This document shows positions 31,503 to 39,778 of a stretch of DNA of 46,995 nt, piece after piece. Positions within the stretch are counted from its first letter, which is position 1; every line of letters begins with the position of its first letter. This stretch comes from Microcaldota archaeon (GTDB lineage: Archaea; Micrarchaeota; Micrarchaeia; Burarchaeales; JACRGF01), in assembly GCA_016212395.1 (NCBI GenBank), contig JACRGF010000005.1, forward strand, positions 1 through 46,995, in the 5' to 3' direction. The notes below the pieces were generated by a model. It was not told the origin of the DNA and did not search any database. It saw only the letters and a program-made list of their open reading frames with translations. The translations under genes and the position numbers were made by a program.

Positions 31503-31760
31503 TCATGCTTTTTTGTATATGTTTTTTCTGTGCCCAAAGGACAGGATGAAAACAATTTTTTCCTTATGCATGATTTTTGCAATGACTCGGTAGTCTCCAA
31601 CGCACAGTTTGTAGTCTTCCCGCTCAACAAGGCGTTCGAAAAAGTGAATTGGATTGCCTGAAGTTGAATCAAGCTTGTCGAGAATACGCTTGGCAGTCGG
31701 GTTGTCCAGTTTTTTCAGCTGGGACAATGACTCTTCGGAAAAAACGAGCTTGAAAGTCAT
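31503..31760 (-). CDS. relE: RelE-family toxin (second module)
   Basis: 85 residues, ATG overlapping the antitoxin stop by 4 nt. FKLVFSEESLSQLKKLD, then YKLCVGDYRVIAKIM and LSFGHRKNIYKKA follow the RelE pattern. The mRNA-interferase role is from family knowledge. In place of the YKLRVGDYR of the first module it has YKLCVGDYR, losing one Arg. Second of three genes in the cassette. Confidence 0.9.
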   Translation of the reverse strand: MTFKLVFSEESLSQLKKLDNPTAKRILDKLDSTSGNPIHFFERLVEREDYKLCVGDYRVIAKIMHKEKIVFILSFGHRKNIYKKA

Positions 31761-32002
31761 TGTTTTATCCCCAGTTGTTTTCGAACGTCTTCAGAAGAGT
31801 AAGCCCTATTGTGGCGGATGTCGGACAATCCGCGGAGCAAGGACACTCTAAACTCTTTGGAATACTCGCCTTCATCATCGCCTTGAGGCACCAAGTCAAG
31901 CAAAGCATTCAGCAACTCGTCGTACGTCTCGCGAAACGACGACTTCAATTCAGACAAGCGCGCGCGAGTAGTTTCATCGATCTGGATAGTCGTATAAGCC
32001 AT
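31757..32002 (-). CDS. RHH/RelB-type antitoxin (second module)
   Basis: 81 residues, ATG 32002 with TTGGTGG eight bases upstream and a TATA-like TGTATAATTA further back. N-terminal ribbon-helix-helix-like segment TTIQIDETTRARLSELKSSF for DNA binding; C-terminal EDVRKQLGI for toxin binding. It should repress its own operon. Confidence 0.82.
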   Translation of the reverse strand: MAYTTIQIDETTRARLSELKSSFRETYDELLNALLDLVPQGDDEGEYSKEFRVSLLRGLSDIRHNRAYSSEDVRKQLGIKQ

Positions 32003-32101
32003 GTATAACCACCAATAGAGTAATTATACAAACATGCATAAAAACGTTTGTTCCTGCAAAAAAAGTCAGGGAAAAACAGTCAAGCCCGCCTTCCAATTTG
32101 T

Positions 32102-33328
32102 TTATGCTCTCGTCAGCTTGTAGAGGTTGTCTTTGATTATTGCTGCTAAAAACGAGTTTAACTTGGCGTCGTTTCTTTCTCTTGCGAGTTTAGTTAATGA
32201 AAGGTATTCTTGCCTCGCGTTCGAGTAGATGTTTATCAGCGGGAATCCTCGCCGCAGCAGCACGTAATTCCACACGAGGCGCGTTGCCCTGCTGTTTCCG
32301 TCTTCAAATGGGTGAATGTGCTGGAACTCGTTGTAAACAAAAGATGCGAACTTGACGGTTTCTTTAACGCCTCGTTTTTTGGATAAAAATTCATTTATCT
32401 TCCTGCACAACTCTTCCAGCTTCGGCAGAATTTCAGAAAAATAAGAGACTTTGTAAAAAGGGTTTCCTTGAATTGAAACATTCGCGGAACGAAAGCCTTC
32501 CCTGACGCCGGAATTGAACACGATAATTCTGTGAAGATCTATAACAAACTGGATTGAAAGAGGCTCGTTCAAGTGAGCCAGCAAGTAGTTTACGGCTGAG
32601 TAATAGTTTTTGACTTCATTAGCTTCCTTCAATTTCTTGTCTGCAGGAACGATGTCGTGAAGAATAAGGTCTTTTGACTGTTCCAGCGTAAACGTGTTGC
32701 CTTCCAATTGAGTCGAAGCAGAAGTAAACTCGATTTTCTGCTGTTCTTCAACATCTGCAAAACCAACGCCTTTTTCGAGCGCCTTAAACCCAGCCAGCAA
32801 ATTTTCAATTTCCTTATAAGAATCATTGGAGACCGCAGGCTTTCCAGCCTGTTTTTCTTTCTTCTTCAAGCCAAACAAACTCAAAACATCCTCAAAAACA
32901 GGCTCACGGACGAGCTTGGCTGCCAACGGCTTTTTCGAAACTATGAAAAGCAAATTAACCATGGACAAATAAGCCAAGTACTTCCTGGCAGTACGATAAT
33001 TCAAATGCTTGAAGTCAGCCAGCAAAACTTCTTCCTTGCCGGAAGCAACTTGAACCACATTTGCAAACTCTCGAGTCAAAAAAAAGTTGTAATTAACCCC
33101 TCTATTTCTGCAAAACTTCATTATGCTGAAAATACTCCAAACTCTTGCACTGTCCGTCATAGGCTCGTACAAGCCACGCGCTTCTTGGGAAACCAAACTT
33201 TCACGCAAAAGCTGGGCAAGCCTCTGCCTAACAGAAGAAGGTTTAGAGCCAACCTTTTCAGCCAAGACGCTGAGCCGAGCCTTCTTCAACTCAAACAACG
33301 CAAACAAAACGTCCCATTTACTTTTCAT
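32102..33328 (-). CDS. fic: Fic-domain protein with N-terminal winged helix
   Basis: 408 residues from ATG 33328 (leaderless, 27 nt from TTTATAAATA). Residues 1-60 are a helix-turn-helix (LFELKKARLSVLAEKVGSKP) likely to bind the operator next to the promoter. The inhibitory helix motif EFTSASTQLEGN (about 205) and the catalytic loop HPFEDGNSRATR (about 345) identify a Fic enzyme, which transfers AMP or another nucleotide to protein hydroxyls. The loop reads Gly-Asn-Ser-Arg where the consensus is Gly-Asn-Gly-Arg; the second Gly helps bind the phosphate, so activity may be altered. Part of the toxin-antitoxin island. Confidence 0.88.
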   Translation of the reverse strand: MKSKWDVLFALFELKKARLSVLAEKVGSKPSSVRQRLAQLLRESLVSQEARGLYEPMTDSARVWSIFSIMKFCRNRGVNYNFFLTREFANVVQVASGKEEVLLADFKHLNYRTARKYLAYLSMVNLLFIVSKKPLAAKLVREPVFEDVLSLFGLKKKEKQAGKPAVSNDSYKEIENLLAGFKALEKGVGFADVEEQQKIEFTSASTQLEGNTFTLEQSKDLILHDIVPADKKLKEANEVKNYYSAVNYLLAHLNEPLSIQFVIDLHRIIVFNSGVREGFRSANVSIQGNPFYKVSYFSEILPKLEELCRKINEFLSKKRGVKETVKFASFVYNEFQHIHPFEDGNSRATRLVWNYVLLRRGFPLINIYSNARQEYLSLTKLARERNDAKLNSFLAAIIKDNLYKLTRA

Positions 33329-33348
33329 GCAATAATTAAGAAAAAAAC

Positions 33349-33421
33349 AGTTTATAAATATTACCATAATGCACTAAAAGTGAACAATTATTCACTTTTA
33401 ATGCAATATTGCACTAAAAGT
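33349..33421 (-). promoter_or_regulatory. fic promoter with palindromic operator
   Basis: TATA TTTATAAATA at 33351-33360. Upstream for the minus-strand gene, TGCACTAAAAGTGAA (33370-33384) mirrors TTCACTTTTAATGCA (33391-33405) at 14 of 15 positions around a 6-nt spacer, and TGCACTAAAAGT recurs at 33410-33421. Binding there would block or recruit transcription factors beside the TATA box. Confidence 0.7.
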
Positions 33422-33507
33422 AAAGAAGAAAAGGGGTTTTGTGAGCCGCGCTGATTAGCTCAACAATGTTTTCGTTCACAAACTATTAGAGACGTTTCAA
33501 TTTGAGT

Positions 33508-34242
33508 TTACAATCTTCGCCTCATGTTTTTTTCTGCTTGCTTCAGGTTTTTCTTGTTGTCGAACGAGGATAGAATGCGAACTAGTTGTTTCTTGTTTTT
33601 TCTTTTCAGTTTTCGAGCGAAGAAAGCGATGTTCGGAAGCGCGCGGACAACGTTGTCCACAATGGAAACATTTGCGGTTTGCGAAGTGCGCGAGAGAGGG
33701 TTCAAGTCTATTGCAATCACTTTTTTCTTCATTCTGCGCAGTGCCTGCGTTCTATCCCCGTCTTCTAATGGAACGAGAACAACGTTTGCAGAAAAAATTC
33801 CATTCGCACAAACGTGAGAACGAGCAGAAGCCAATGCAGGAATTTTCTTGTCTGGTTTTTCTCCGAGAATTTTTGTTTTGAATTTTTGTTTGAAGAGCTG
33901 GACTGTTTTTTTTCTGCGTGCTGGAGAATCGTAAAACAAGTTTACTTCAATCTTCGAATTTGTTTCACGCGCCAGTGAAACTATTTCTTTCGGGCAGAGC
34001 ACGGCAGTGTTTCCGTTCACTGAGATTACGGGGGAATGCGCGAGCAGAAGAAGAGCGGCTGCAGCTTGCTCTGCTTTTCTTGCTTCGCTCGTTGTTTTTT
34101 CGCCAATCAAGTAGTCGAACGCTTCCCCCCTGCCGAAAGCAATCAATCCACTAGGCGCAGTAATGCCTTTTTTCACTCCGTCTACTAGCGCGTGGCGTTG
34201 TTTCAAGGAGGAATAACGAGGGTGAGAAAGTGGGAGTTTCAT
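33508..34242 (-). CDS. 4-phosphopantoate--beta-alanine ligase
   Basis: 244 residues. Archaea-specific coenzyme A enzyme (DUF137, phosphopantothenate synthetase) joining 4-phosphopantoate and beta-alanine with ATP. Family hallmarks: HPRYSSLKQRHALVDGVKKG at the N-terminus, then APSGLIAFGRGEAFDYLIGE, SVNGNTAVLCPKEIV, IEVNLFYDSPAR and SIVDNVVRALPNI. Cytoplasmic. Its C-terminus is Lys/Arg-rich and longer than needed. 16 nt downstream of secD, so read from the same transcript, perhaps only by position. Confidence 0.93.
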   Translation of the reverse strand: MKLPLSHPRYSSLKQRHALVDGVKKGITAPSGLIAFGRGEAFDYLIGEKTTSEARKAEQAAAALLLLAHSPVISVNGNTAVLCPKEIVSLARETNSKIEVNLFYDSPARRKKTVQLFKQKFKTKILGEKPDKKIPALASARSHVCANGIFSANVVLVPLEDGDRTQALRRMKKKVIAIDLNPLSRTSQTANVSIVDNVVRALPNIAFFARKLKRKNKKQLVRILSSFDNKKNLKQAEKNMRRRL

Positions 34243-34258
34243 TCCGATTCCGTTTTTG

Positions 34259-35857
34259 TTATTCGTTTTTTTCTTTTAAAAATATTTTCTCGACTATTGC
34301 TCCGTAGGCAGGGCGGGAGATGAGCACTCCGAGCAGGTACCCGAGAATTGTCGAGGTTGCAAAGCCGATGATTTCAACCAAGCCGGAGAACATTAGCGGA
34401 AGCAAAGCAAGAATGGCGACGAGCGCGTTTGTTGAAATGACTTCGAACGCTCGGCCGAGCTTTCTTTTTGAAGTAGAGTGAGTCAAGCCTGTTTCCACTC
34501 CGTCTTCCTTCTTGAGCGCTTCGTCGGTAATAATGATTTGCGCGTCAACGCTCACGCCCATTGCAGCAATAATGCCTGCCATTGCGCTCAAGTCTATAGT
34601 GCCGACTCCGCCAATAATGCAGACGAGAATGATGAGTTCGGCAACTGAAACGAATATGACTGGAATGAAAATGCGCGGAGCGCGGTATCGGACTGCAATC
34701 AAGAGAATAATCGCTGCGAAAGCAACAACAGCACCGAGGATGGAGTAGCGCAGGAATTCAGCGCCAAGAGGCGCGGGAATAGTAGTCGCGCTTCCAACAA
34801 GAATTTGCACTGGGATAGCTCCTCCGCTTAGAATGCTTTTCAATTTTTTAGTCTCGTACTGCGCGTTGTCGTATTGCTCTCTAACGCTCGCGCCCCTGCC
34901 TCTCCCGCTTATTTGGTACATTTGGTTCAACTGGCCTTCAGTAACTCCGGACTGGAGAGTCGGAGAAGACAATAAGCCGACTGCCTCCCACTGCTCGAGC
35001 GACAAGCCTTTGTCAGTGGAAGTTACTTCTGGCATTAATTGCGCGCGCGTTTTCTTGACGATAGTGAAATTCATTTCAGAGAGTTTCGCGATCGTCTCGT
35101 TGTCCAAGTCGTCTGGAATTAATGCTTTCGTTTCATTCTTGTTTTGAATAGAGTCGAGTTCTGTTTGCGTCGCGTTCCAGTTGTTCTCGTCTAGAATTAT
35201 GAGCCCGATGTCTGACGCGCCTTCCTTCATTAACGCTTTTTTCAAGAGCGGCTCGAGTTCAGTTTCAGGGAACGAGTCGTTGTAAACAGCATCGCGCGGA
35301 GCAATTATCACTGCGCGTTCTGGCCTGTCGAGAAACATGTAGAGAGGGTAATTCGCCTTGCCTTTCGCAGCGTCAGCGAACACTTGCGCGCCTTTCTGCG
35401 TGACTGAAAAGCCTATAGACCATTCAACCACGTTCGCGCGAGTGGAAGGATTAGCAGGCCGAATGGAAGAAGGAATAATTTCTTTTCCAGTAATCGCAAC
35501 CTTGCCGTCAACAACTCCTTCAAAATTTCCTTGTTGCTTCACGAGCTTTTCAATCTCGTTCACCAAGCCAATGTCGCTTTTAGGGACTTCAACGTAAATC
35601 TCCGAATCGCCTACACCGCGCACGCGCACTTGAGTCAACCCGAACTTTGTAGTCCTCGTCTTCACAGTGTTGATTATTTCATCCATTGTGTAAGCTTCAA
35701 CTGCTTTCTCGAGCGACAAAGGAATGCGCGTTCCACCCTCGAATTCAATTCCGAAGTGAATCCCGCGCCACAACGCGAGCGACAACGCCAGCAAGACAAC
35801 TAGAGAAAGCAGAAGAATGCGCTTGTCTTTTATTAGTTCGTGAAACGCGTCAGCCAT
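34259..35857 (-). CDS. secD: Protein translocase subunit SecD
   Basis: 532 residues. Six-helix RND-type subunit that, with SecF, uses ion gradients to pull secreted proteins through SecYE. N-terminal helix, then the P1 domain with GIEFEGGTRIPLSLE, a long exterior head (to about 360), then helices with SMAGIIAAMGVSVDAQIIIT (the D-x-Q proton-relay region) and FATSTILGYLLGVLISRP. Directly follows secF; order secF-secD is usual in archaea. No unusual residues seen. Confidence 0.95.
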   Translation of the reverse strand: MADAFHELIKDKRILLLSLVVLLALSLALWRGIHFGIEFEGGTRIPLSLEKAVEAYTMDEIINTVKTRTTKFGLTQVRVRGVGDSEIYVEVPKSDIGLVNEIEKLVKQQGNFEGVVDGKVAITGKEIIPSSIRPANPSTRANVVEWSIGFSVTQKGAQVFADAAKGKANYPLYMFLDRPERAVIIAPRDAVYNDSFPETELEPLLKKALMKEGASDIGLIILDENNWNATQTELDSIQNKNETKALIPDDLDNETIAKLSEMNFTIVKKTRAQLMPEVTSTDKGLSLEQWEAVGLLSSPTLQSGVTEGQLNQMYQISGRGRGASVREQYDNAQYETKKLKSILSGGAIPVQILVGSATTIPAPLGAEFLRYSILGAVVAFAAIILLIAVRYRAPRIFIPVIFVSVAELIILVCIIGGVGTIDLSAMAGIIAAMGVSVDAQIIITDEALKKEDGVETGLTHSTSKRKLGRAFEVISTNALVAILALLPLMFSGLVEIIGFATSTILGYLLGVLISRPAYGAIVEKIFLKEKNE

Positions 35858-35941
35858 TGTTTAAACACCTTAAATGCCATCATTTTATTTTTCCATTTTG
35901 CTTTCCAGTTGTTTTCTTTTCCACGTTGTTTTGTCTTTGTT

Positions 35942-37099
35942 TTATTTTCCGCCTTTTCTTTCTATATACCATAATACTATTGGGGCGTTGAAGAACCACG
36001 TTGCGATAATGTCGCCTATCAAGCCGCAGACTGCAACTGCGGCTATTTGGTAGTAAGTGGGGATTCTAACGAAGAACGACAACAGCAATAGCGAAGCGAA
36101 CACGGTGAGTGCAGCCAAGCTCATTGTAACTCCTGTTTTCATTGTTTCGCGCGCGCGCTGGCGTGCCGTTCCCTCAGAGCGCTTGAGCGTGCGAATAGTA
36201 AGAAGAACGTCGGTGTCGAGTGAAAAGCCTATGAGCATGAGCAATGCAGCGAAAGAAGAGAGCGTCAACGGAATTCCGAACAACCCCATCGCACCCATTG
36301 CTATTATAATGTCTGAAGCAGCTCCAGTGAGCACTGCAACTGAAGGAATGACAGAGCGGAACACGATGAATACCACGACCATGCTTAACACTGCCGCGAA
36401 TATTACTACGCTCACTGCTTTCTGGAGGAAGAAAGAGCTAAGCGAAGGGCTCACGTCGTTAAAAGAGTAGGAAGCGTGAGAGAGCGAGGGGGGAATTGCT
36501 TGAAGGACTTTCGCGCGGTACGTTTCTTTTGCTTTCGAAAAACTCGCGCGCACTATTTTGTCCAACTCGTGCAAGTCAGAGTAATTGCGCGGGATAGGGC
36601 CAGTTAACTCTTCGCAATCGCGCAAAACGTTTTCGCCTAAAACGTAGAGGTCGGCTTTTTCAGAATCATATTGAGACTTGTATAATGCAAGCCGCGCCAA
36701 ATCGTCTTGAGTCGCCCTGCCGCTTGCCTGCAAGCGCTCTAACTCTTGAACGAAAGGCTCGAGCCTGCTCGCGTCCTCGTACTTCGGGAAAAACTGTTTG
36801 ATGCTCGTTTCTGCAGAGGCGAGCCGGTCGTTCTGTGAAATCTGGGCTTCCAAAACAACGCCAGTCGGGTTCGGGTATTTCTCTATTGAAACTTCCTTCA
36901 CGCCAATAGCACGCAAGTTCGCTTCAAGCTCTGCCTCGTCGACAACACGCTCATTAGTCTGGATGGTAATGAGAATGCCTCCCTTCAACTCCACGCCTGC
37001 AGGAATTTTCGGAATGAAAAATAGCGAGAGCAGAATCAAGGCTAGAGGAAGAATGACGAGCTTCTTATAATCCCCAGCGTACAAGTCAGGAAAATCCAT
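35942..37099 (-). CDS. secF: Protein translocase subunit SecF
   Basis: 385 residues, ATG 37099 with GGGAG upstream and TTTAAATTATT further back. Helix 1, the extracytoplasmic domain with GVELKGGILITIQTNERV, then helices with GASDIIIAMGAMGLFGIPLT and the signature GFSLDTDVLLTIRTLKR. The exterior domain is larger than in bacterial SecF, containing an added helical stretch around residues 120-190 with one Cys (RDCEELTG). Confidence 0.95.
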   Translation of the reverse strand: MDFPDLYAGDYKKLVILPLALILLSLFFIPKIPAGVELKGGILITIQTNERVVDEAELEANLRAIGVKEVSIEKYPNPTGVVLEAQISQNDRLASAETSIKQFFPKYEDASRLEPFVQELERLQASGRATQDDLARLALYKSQYDSEKADLYVLGENVLRDCEELTGPIPRNYSDLHELDKIVRASFSKAKETYRAKVLQAIPPSLSHASYSFNDVSPSLSSFFLQKAVSVVIFAAVLSMVVVFIVFRSVIPSVAVLTGAASDIIIAMGAMGLFGIPLTLSSFAALLMLIGFSLDTDVLLTIRTLKRSEGTARQRARETMKTGVTMSLAALTVFASLLLLSFFVRIPTYYQIAAVAVCGLIGDIIATWFFNAPIVLWYIERKGGK

Positions 37100-37270
37100 T
37101 CAAAAACCTTTAACTCCCACAAGAAAACAAGTTATTGGAGACAAATAATTTAAACCAATTGCCTTGCATCAAAGACTCGAGACGACGATTTTCGGAGTGC
37201 GCGCCAATCAACGCGCTGCTTTCAAGGGGAAAAAAAAACATTTTTATACGTTGGCGTCATACGCTTACTC

Positions 37271-39241
37271 ATGAAAAAACTCGAGTTTATAGCCTTGCTT
37301 CTTGTTTTCGGAATTGTAGCAACAGGATTTGTTTTAGCGCAAGACGCTTCAAGCGGAACGCCTCCAGCTGAAGGAGGTGGAAGCGCGCCGCCAACGAGTG
37401 GTGGTGGAGATTATTCAACGCCTCCTTCAAGCGGAGGAGGTAGTTATCCGAGTGGCGGAGGCAGTTATCCTTCAGGAAGTGGAGGTTACCCGAGTGGAAG
37501 TTATCCAGTGCCTCCAGCAGGCAGCGAAGGAGGTTATCCGACGAGTGGCGGTGAAGGAGCGAGTGGGGGGTATCCGAGCGAAGGGGGTTATCCGTCTGGC
37601 AGTGAGGGAAGTTTTCCGAGTGGGAATGGAACTGGGAGTGGAGGGAGTTTCATTGTTTCGCCGAGTGGAGGGCCTGTGGGATGCGCGAGTGCTGAAGAGT
37701 GTTCTGCTTACTGCAGTGCAAACCCGAGCGCTGGCGGGTGCGGGGTTATAAACAACAGAGGGACAGGCGGTTTTGTTGTTTCGACTGGCGGAGAGCCTGG
37801 AAACTATTCAGGCGGGGGAGGACTGTCTTCAGGCGCGAATGGCGGTCCTGGAGGTTGCACTACGCAAGAAGAGTGCCAAGCTTATTGCAATGCAAACCCG
37901 GATGAGTGTGATGGCGGAGGGCTTGGAGGCGCGCCTTCTTTTGGTGAAGGCGAACCTGGCTTTGAGCCTGGGGGTCCTCAAGGCGAGAGGGGTGAGGGCC
38001 AGCGTGAAAGGAAGCGGAGAGAACCTCCGCGCAGGCCTGAAGGCAGAGGCCCGCCTGAAACTATTCCGCCAGAGATTAGGGAGGCTGGAGCAACACAGGA
38101 TTTCGTTGACATGATGTGCGTAATGGCGCGTTTTAATTCGCAGAGGTTTGTTATAGCGACTGAAACTGCGGAACAGCATTTCATGCAGTTGAGTGGCGAG
38201 ATTGAAATCGATTCTACAAAGCTTCAGGAACTGCGCGAGAGGATTCAAGTGCGCGCCGAGGAATTGTGCAGTGCGAACGAAGCGAACTTTGGCTCTGCAA
38301 TGAAATCGTTCATGAGCACGATGGAAGGCCCTGACGGCATGGAGGCTGCCATGAACGATATTGGAAACCAGGTTGAAACTCAAATGAAAGAGAAAATGGA
38401 GGCAATGCAAGCTGAAATGCAGCCGAGGATAGAGCGGATGAACGAGTTGAGGAGGCAGATTCAAGAGATTGACGCGATGAAGCGCGACGTTGCTTTTTCA
38501 GGCGCGAGCGGCGAGGCACTGCAAGTGTTCGACCAGCAGAAACAGCCGTTGTACGAGGAAATGCAGAGGCTGGGCGAAGAAATGAAACTGCAGGGGGAAC
38601 AGGCGAGAGCACTGGGAAGCAACCTCGAGACAGTGTTCAACGGGCTCGGGGAAAAAATGGAGGCGAACTTTGACGAAAACTCTGCGGAGTTCACCGCGTT
38701 CAAAATGGAGATGGCTGAAAAGCAAATGGCGTTGTTCACGAAAGTGTTCGACATTAAAATGGAGGAAGTGAAGAAGCAGAAGGAAAAACTCGAGGCGGAC
38801 GGGATTGACGCGAGCGTTTTTGACGAGCTCATCGCTTGGGCGGAGTCGAAGAAAACCGAGGCGCAAAGCGTTTTCTCTTCTGGAAACGAAGAGCAGATGG
38901 AAGCGTTCATGAAGGGAATGGACGCGTCAGGCAACGAGTGGGAAGCAAAGATAGACGCCGCTATTTCAACGCAAATAGAAGAAAAAATAGAACGCAAGTG
39001 GAGCGAGTTGAAGCCCACTATTGAGGAGGGAATCGCGTTGGCGGAAGAAAACGATTTGGACACGACGCAAATAAGAACAATCGTTGCTGAACTCGAGCAG
39101 ATCCAGGTTGACTACAAGACAGCACAGGGAGAACAGAAACGCGAGTTGCACTCGAAAGCGAAAGGCAAGTTTGAAGAATTAAAGGCGGAATGGGAGTATT
39201 TGAGGGCTGAACTCGAGTGGGCTATAGAGCAGGAAGGATAA
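37271..39241 (+). CDS. Secreted Gly/Ser/Pro-rich repeat and coiled-coil protein
   Basis: 656 residues, leaderless ATG 37271 (TTTTTATAC 27 nt upstream). A signal peptide (residues 1-24, ending VLAQD) leads into about 100 residues of GGYPSG-type repeats. Next come two copies of a Cys motif: CASAEECSAYCSANPSAGGC and CTTQEECQAYCNANPDEC, about 60 residues apart. From memory this EEC-x-x-YC unit recurs in DPANN surface proteins. After a basic/acidic Pro stretch (residues 235-265), residues 270-656 are a long charged coiled coil. It looks like a stalk that projects from or links to the cell surface. Confidence 0.82.
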   Translation: MKKLEFIALLLVFGIVATGFVLAQDASSGTPPAEGGGSAPPTSGGGDYSTPPSSGGGSYPSGGGSYPSGSGGYPSGSYPVPPAGSEGGYPTSGGEGASGGYPSEGGYPSGSEGSFPSGNGTGSGGSFIVSPSGGPVGCASAEECSAYCSANPSAGGCGVINNRGTGGFVVSTGGEPGNYSGGGGLSSGANGGPGGCTTQEECQAYCNANPDECDGGGLGGAPSFGEGEPGFEPGGPQGERGEGQRERKRREPPRRPEGRGPPETIPPEIREAGATQDFVDMMCVMARFNSQRFVIATETAEQHFMQLSGEIEIDSTKLQELRERIQVRAEELCSANEANFGSAMKSFMSTMEGPDGMEAAMNDIGNQVETQMKEKMEAMQAEMQPRIERMNELRRQIQEIDAMKRDVAFSGASGEALQVFDQQKQPLYEEMQRLGEEMKLQGEQARALGSNLETVFNGLGEKMEANFDENSAEFTAFKMEMAEKQMALFTKVFDIKMEEVKKQKEKLEADGIDASVFDELIAWAESKKTEAQSVFSSGNEEQMEAFMKGMDASGNEWEAKIDAAISTQIEEKIERKWSELKPTIEEGIALAEENDLDTTQIRTIVAELEQIQVDYKTAQGEQKRELHSKAKGKFEELKAEWEYLRAELEWAIEQEG

Positions 39242-39301
39242 GAATAAAGAGCATGAATGGAAAGTTCGGTGAATAAACAAGCAGGGACTATGGGTGGTGT
39301 T

Positions 39302-39592
39302 GTGAAAAAATTTTTTGTATTGCTGTTGGCTGCAAGCTTGCTGTTATTCGGGTGCGCGCAAACTCAAGAGCAACCGCAAGCAGGAGAGTCGAACAAAACG
39401 CTGAACGAAACGCCTAAAACCCTCAAAGAAACTACTTTGGCGGAAAAAACGAAACAAAAACTCGCAGCGCTTCCACCGGAACTCCCTGACTTGTACCGCT
39501 CGAAAGAAACAAGCATTGATTTGGGGACAGACATTCTTGAAAACCCGTTCCCTGACAAGCCAAATCTTGGAAGCGAGTCAAACAATTCGTAA
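39302..39592 (+). CDS. Small putative lipoprotein, 96 aa
   Basis: GTG 39302 is preferred (GGGTGG upstream; product MKKFFVLLLAASLLLFGC with a lipobox); ATG 39290 and 39257 are in frame. The mature part is polar, Lys/Thr/Glu-rich with a conserved-looking Pro-rich end. It starts 60 nt after the coiled-coil gene and is probably co-transcribed. No function recognised. Confidence 0.65.
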   Translation: MKKFFVLLLAASLLLFGCAQTQEQPQAGESNKTLNETPKTLKETTLAEKTKQKLAALPPELPDLYRSKETSIDLGTDILENPFPDKPNLGSESNNS

Positions 39593-39597
39593 CGTTA

Positions 39598-39734
39598 TAG
39601 CAAACCACGAGAGTAATGCGGCAAAAGTCTAATGATTCTTTCTCGTGGTTTGCTAGAAGCAGAGCCGATGTCGAGCTTCGCTCGACAGCTTTACACGACT
39701 AAGTCGTGTAAACCAAATTACTTTTCGGCTCTGC
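39598..39734. repeat. Inverted repeat plus three-way-junction element
   Basis: TAGCAAACCACGAGA (39598-39612) pairs perfectly with 39641-39655. Then GCAGAGCCGA (39659-39668) pairs with TCGGCTCTGC (39725-39734), enclosing TGTCGAGC-TTC-GCTCGACA (39669-39687) and TTTACACGAC-TAA-GTCGTGTAAA (39690-39712). All stems are perfect. The remainder to 39778 holds no gene. Could be a convergent terminator, an RNA, or an inserted element. Confidence 0.75.
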
Positions 39735-39778
39735 CGTAGTTTCGCACTGATGGTGTCCATCTGCATTGCTGCCAGCGT

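Larger units (their letters stand above)
31114..32086. mobile_element. Possible three-gene cassette bounded by 17-bp direct repeats
   Basis: GGAAAAACAGTCAAGCC at 31114-31130 and 32070-32086 encloses the antitoxin, RelE and 122-residue genes, all on the minus strand. The left copy overlaps the last codons of the 122-residue gene; the right copy lies just after the fic stop codon. It may mark duplication of a gene end during insertion. Confidence 0.45.

Noticed and set aside
32708-33454. 248-residue plus-strand frame opposite fic
   Set aside because: Antisense to a gene with clear Fic motifs; crosses the operator and promoter.
37377-37640. CRISPR or DNA satellite in the Gly/Ser repeats
   Set aside because: The periodicity follows codons of an intact secreted protein.
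38461-39063. 200-residue minus-strand frame under the coiled-coil gene
   Set aside because: Same compositional shadow effect from Glu/Lys/Met codons; no promoter.
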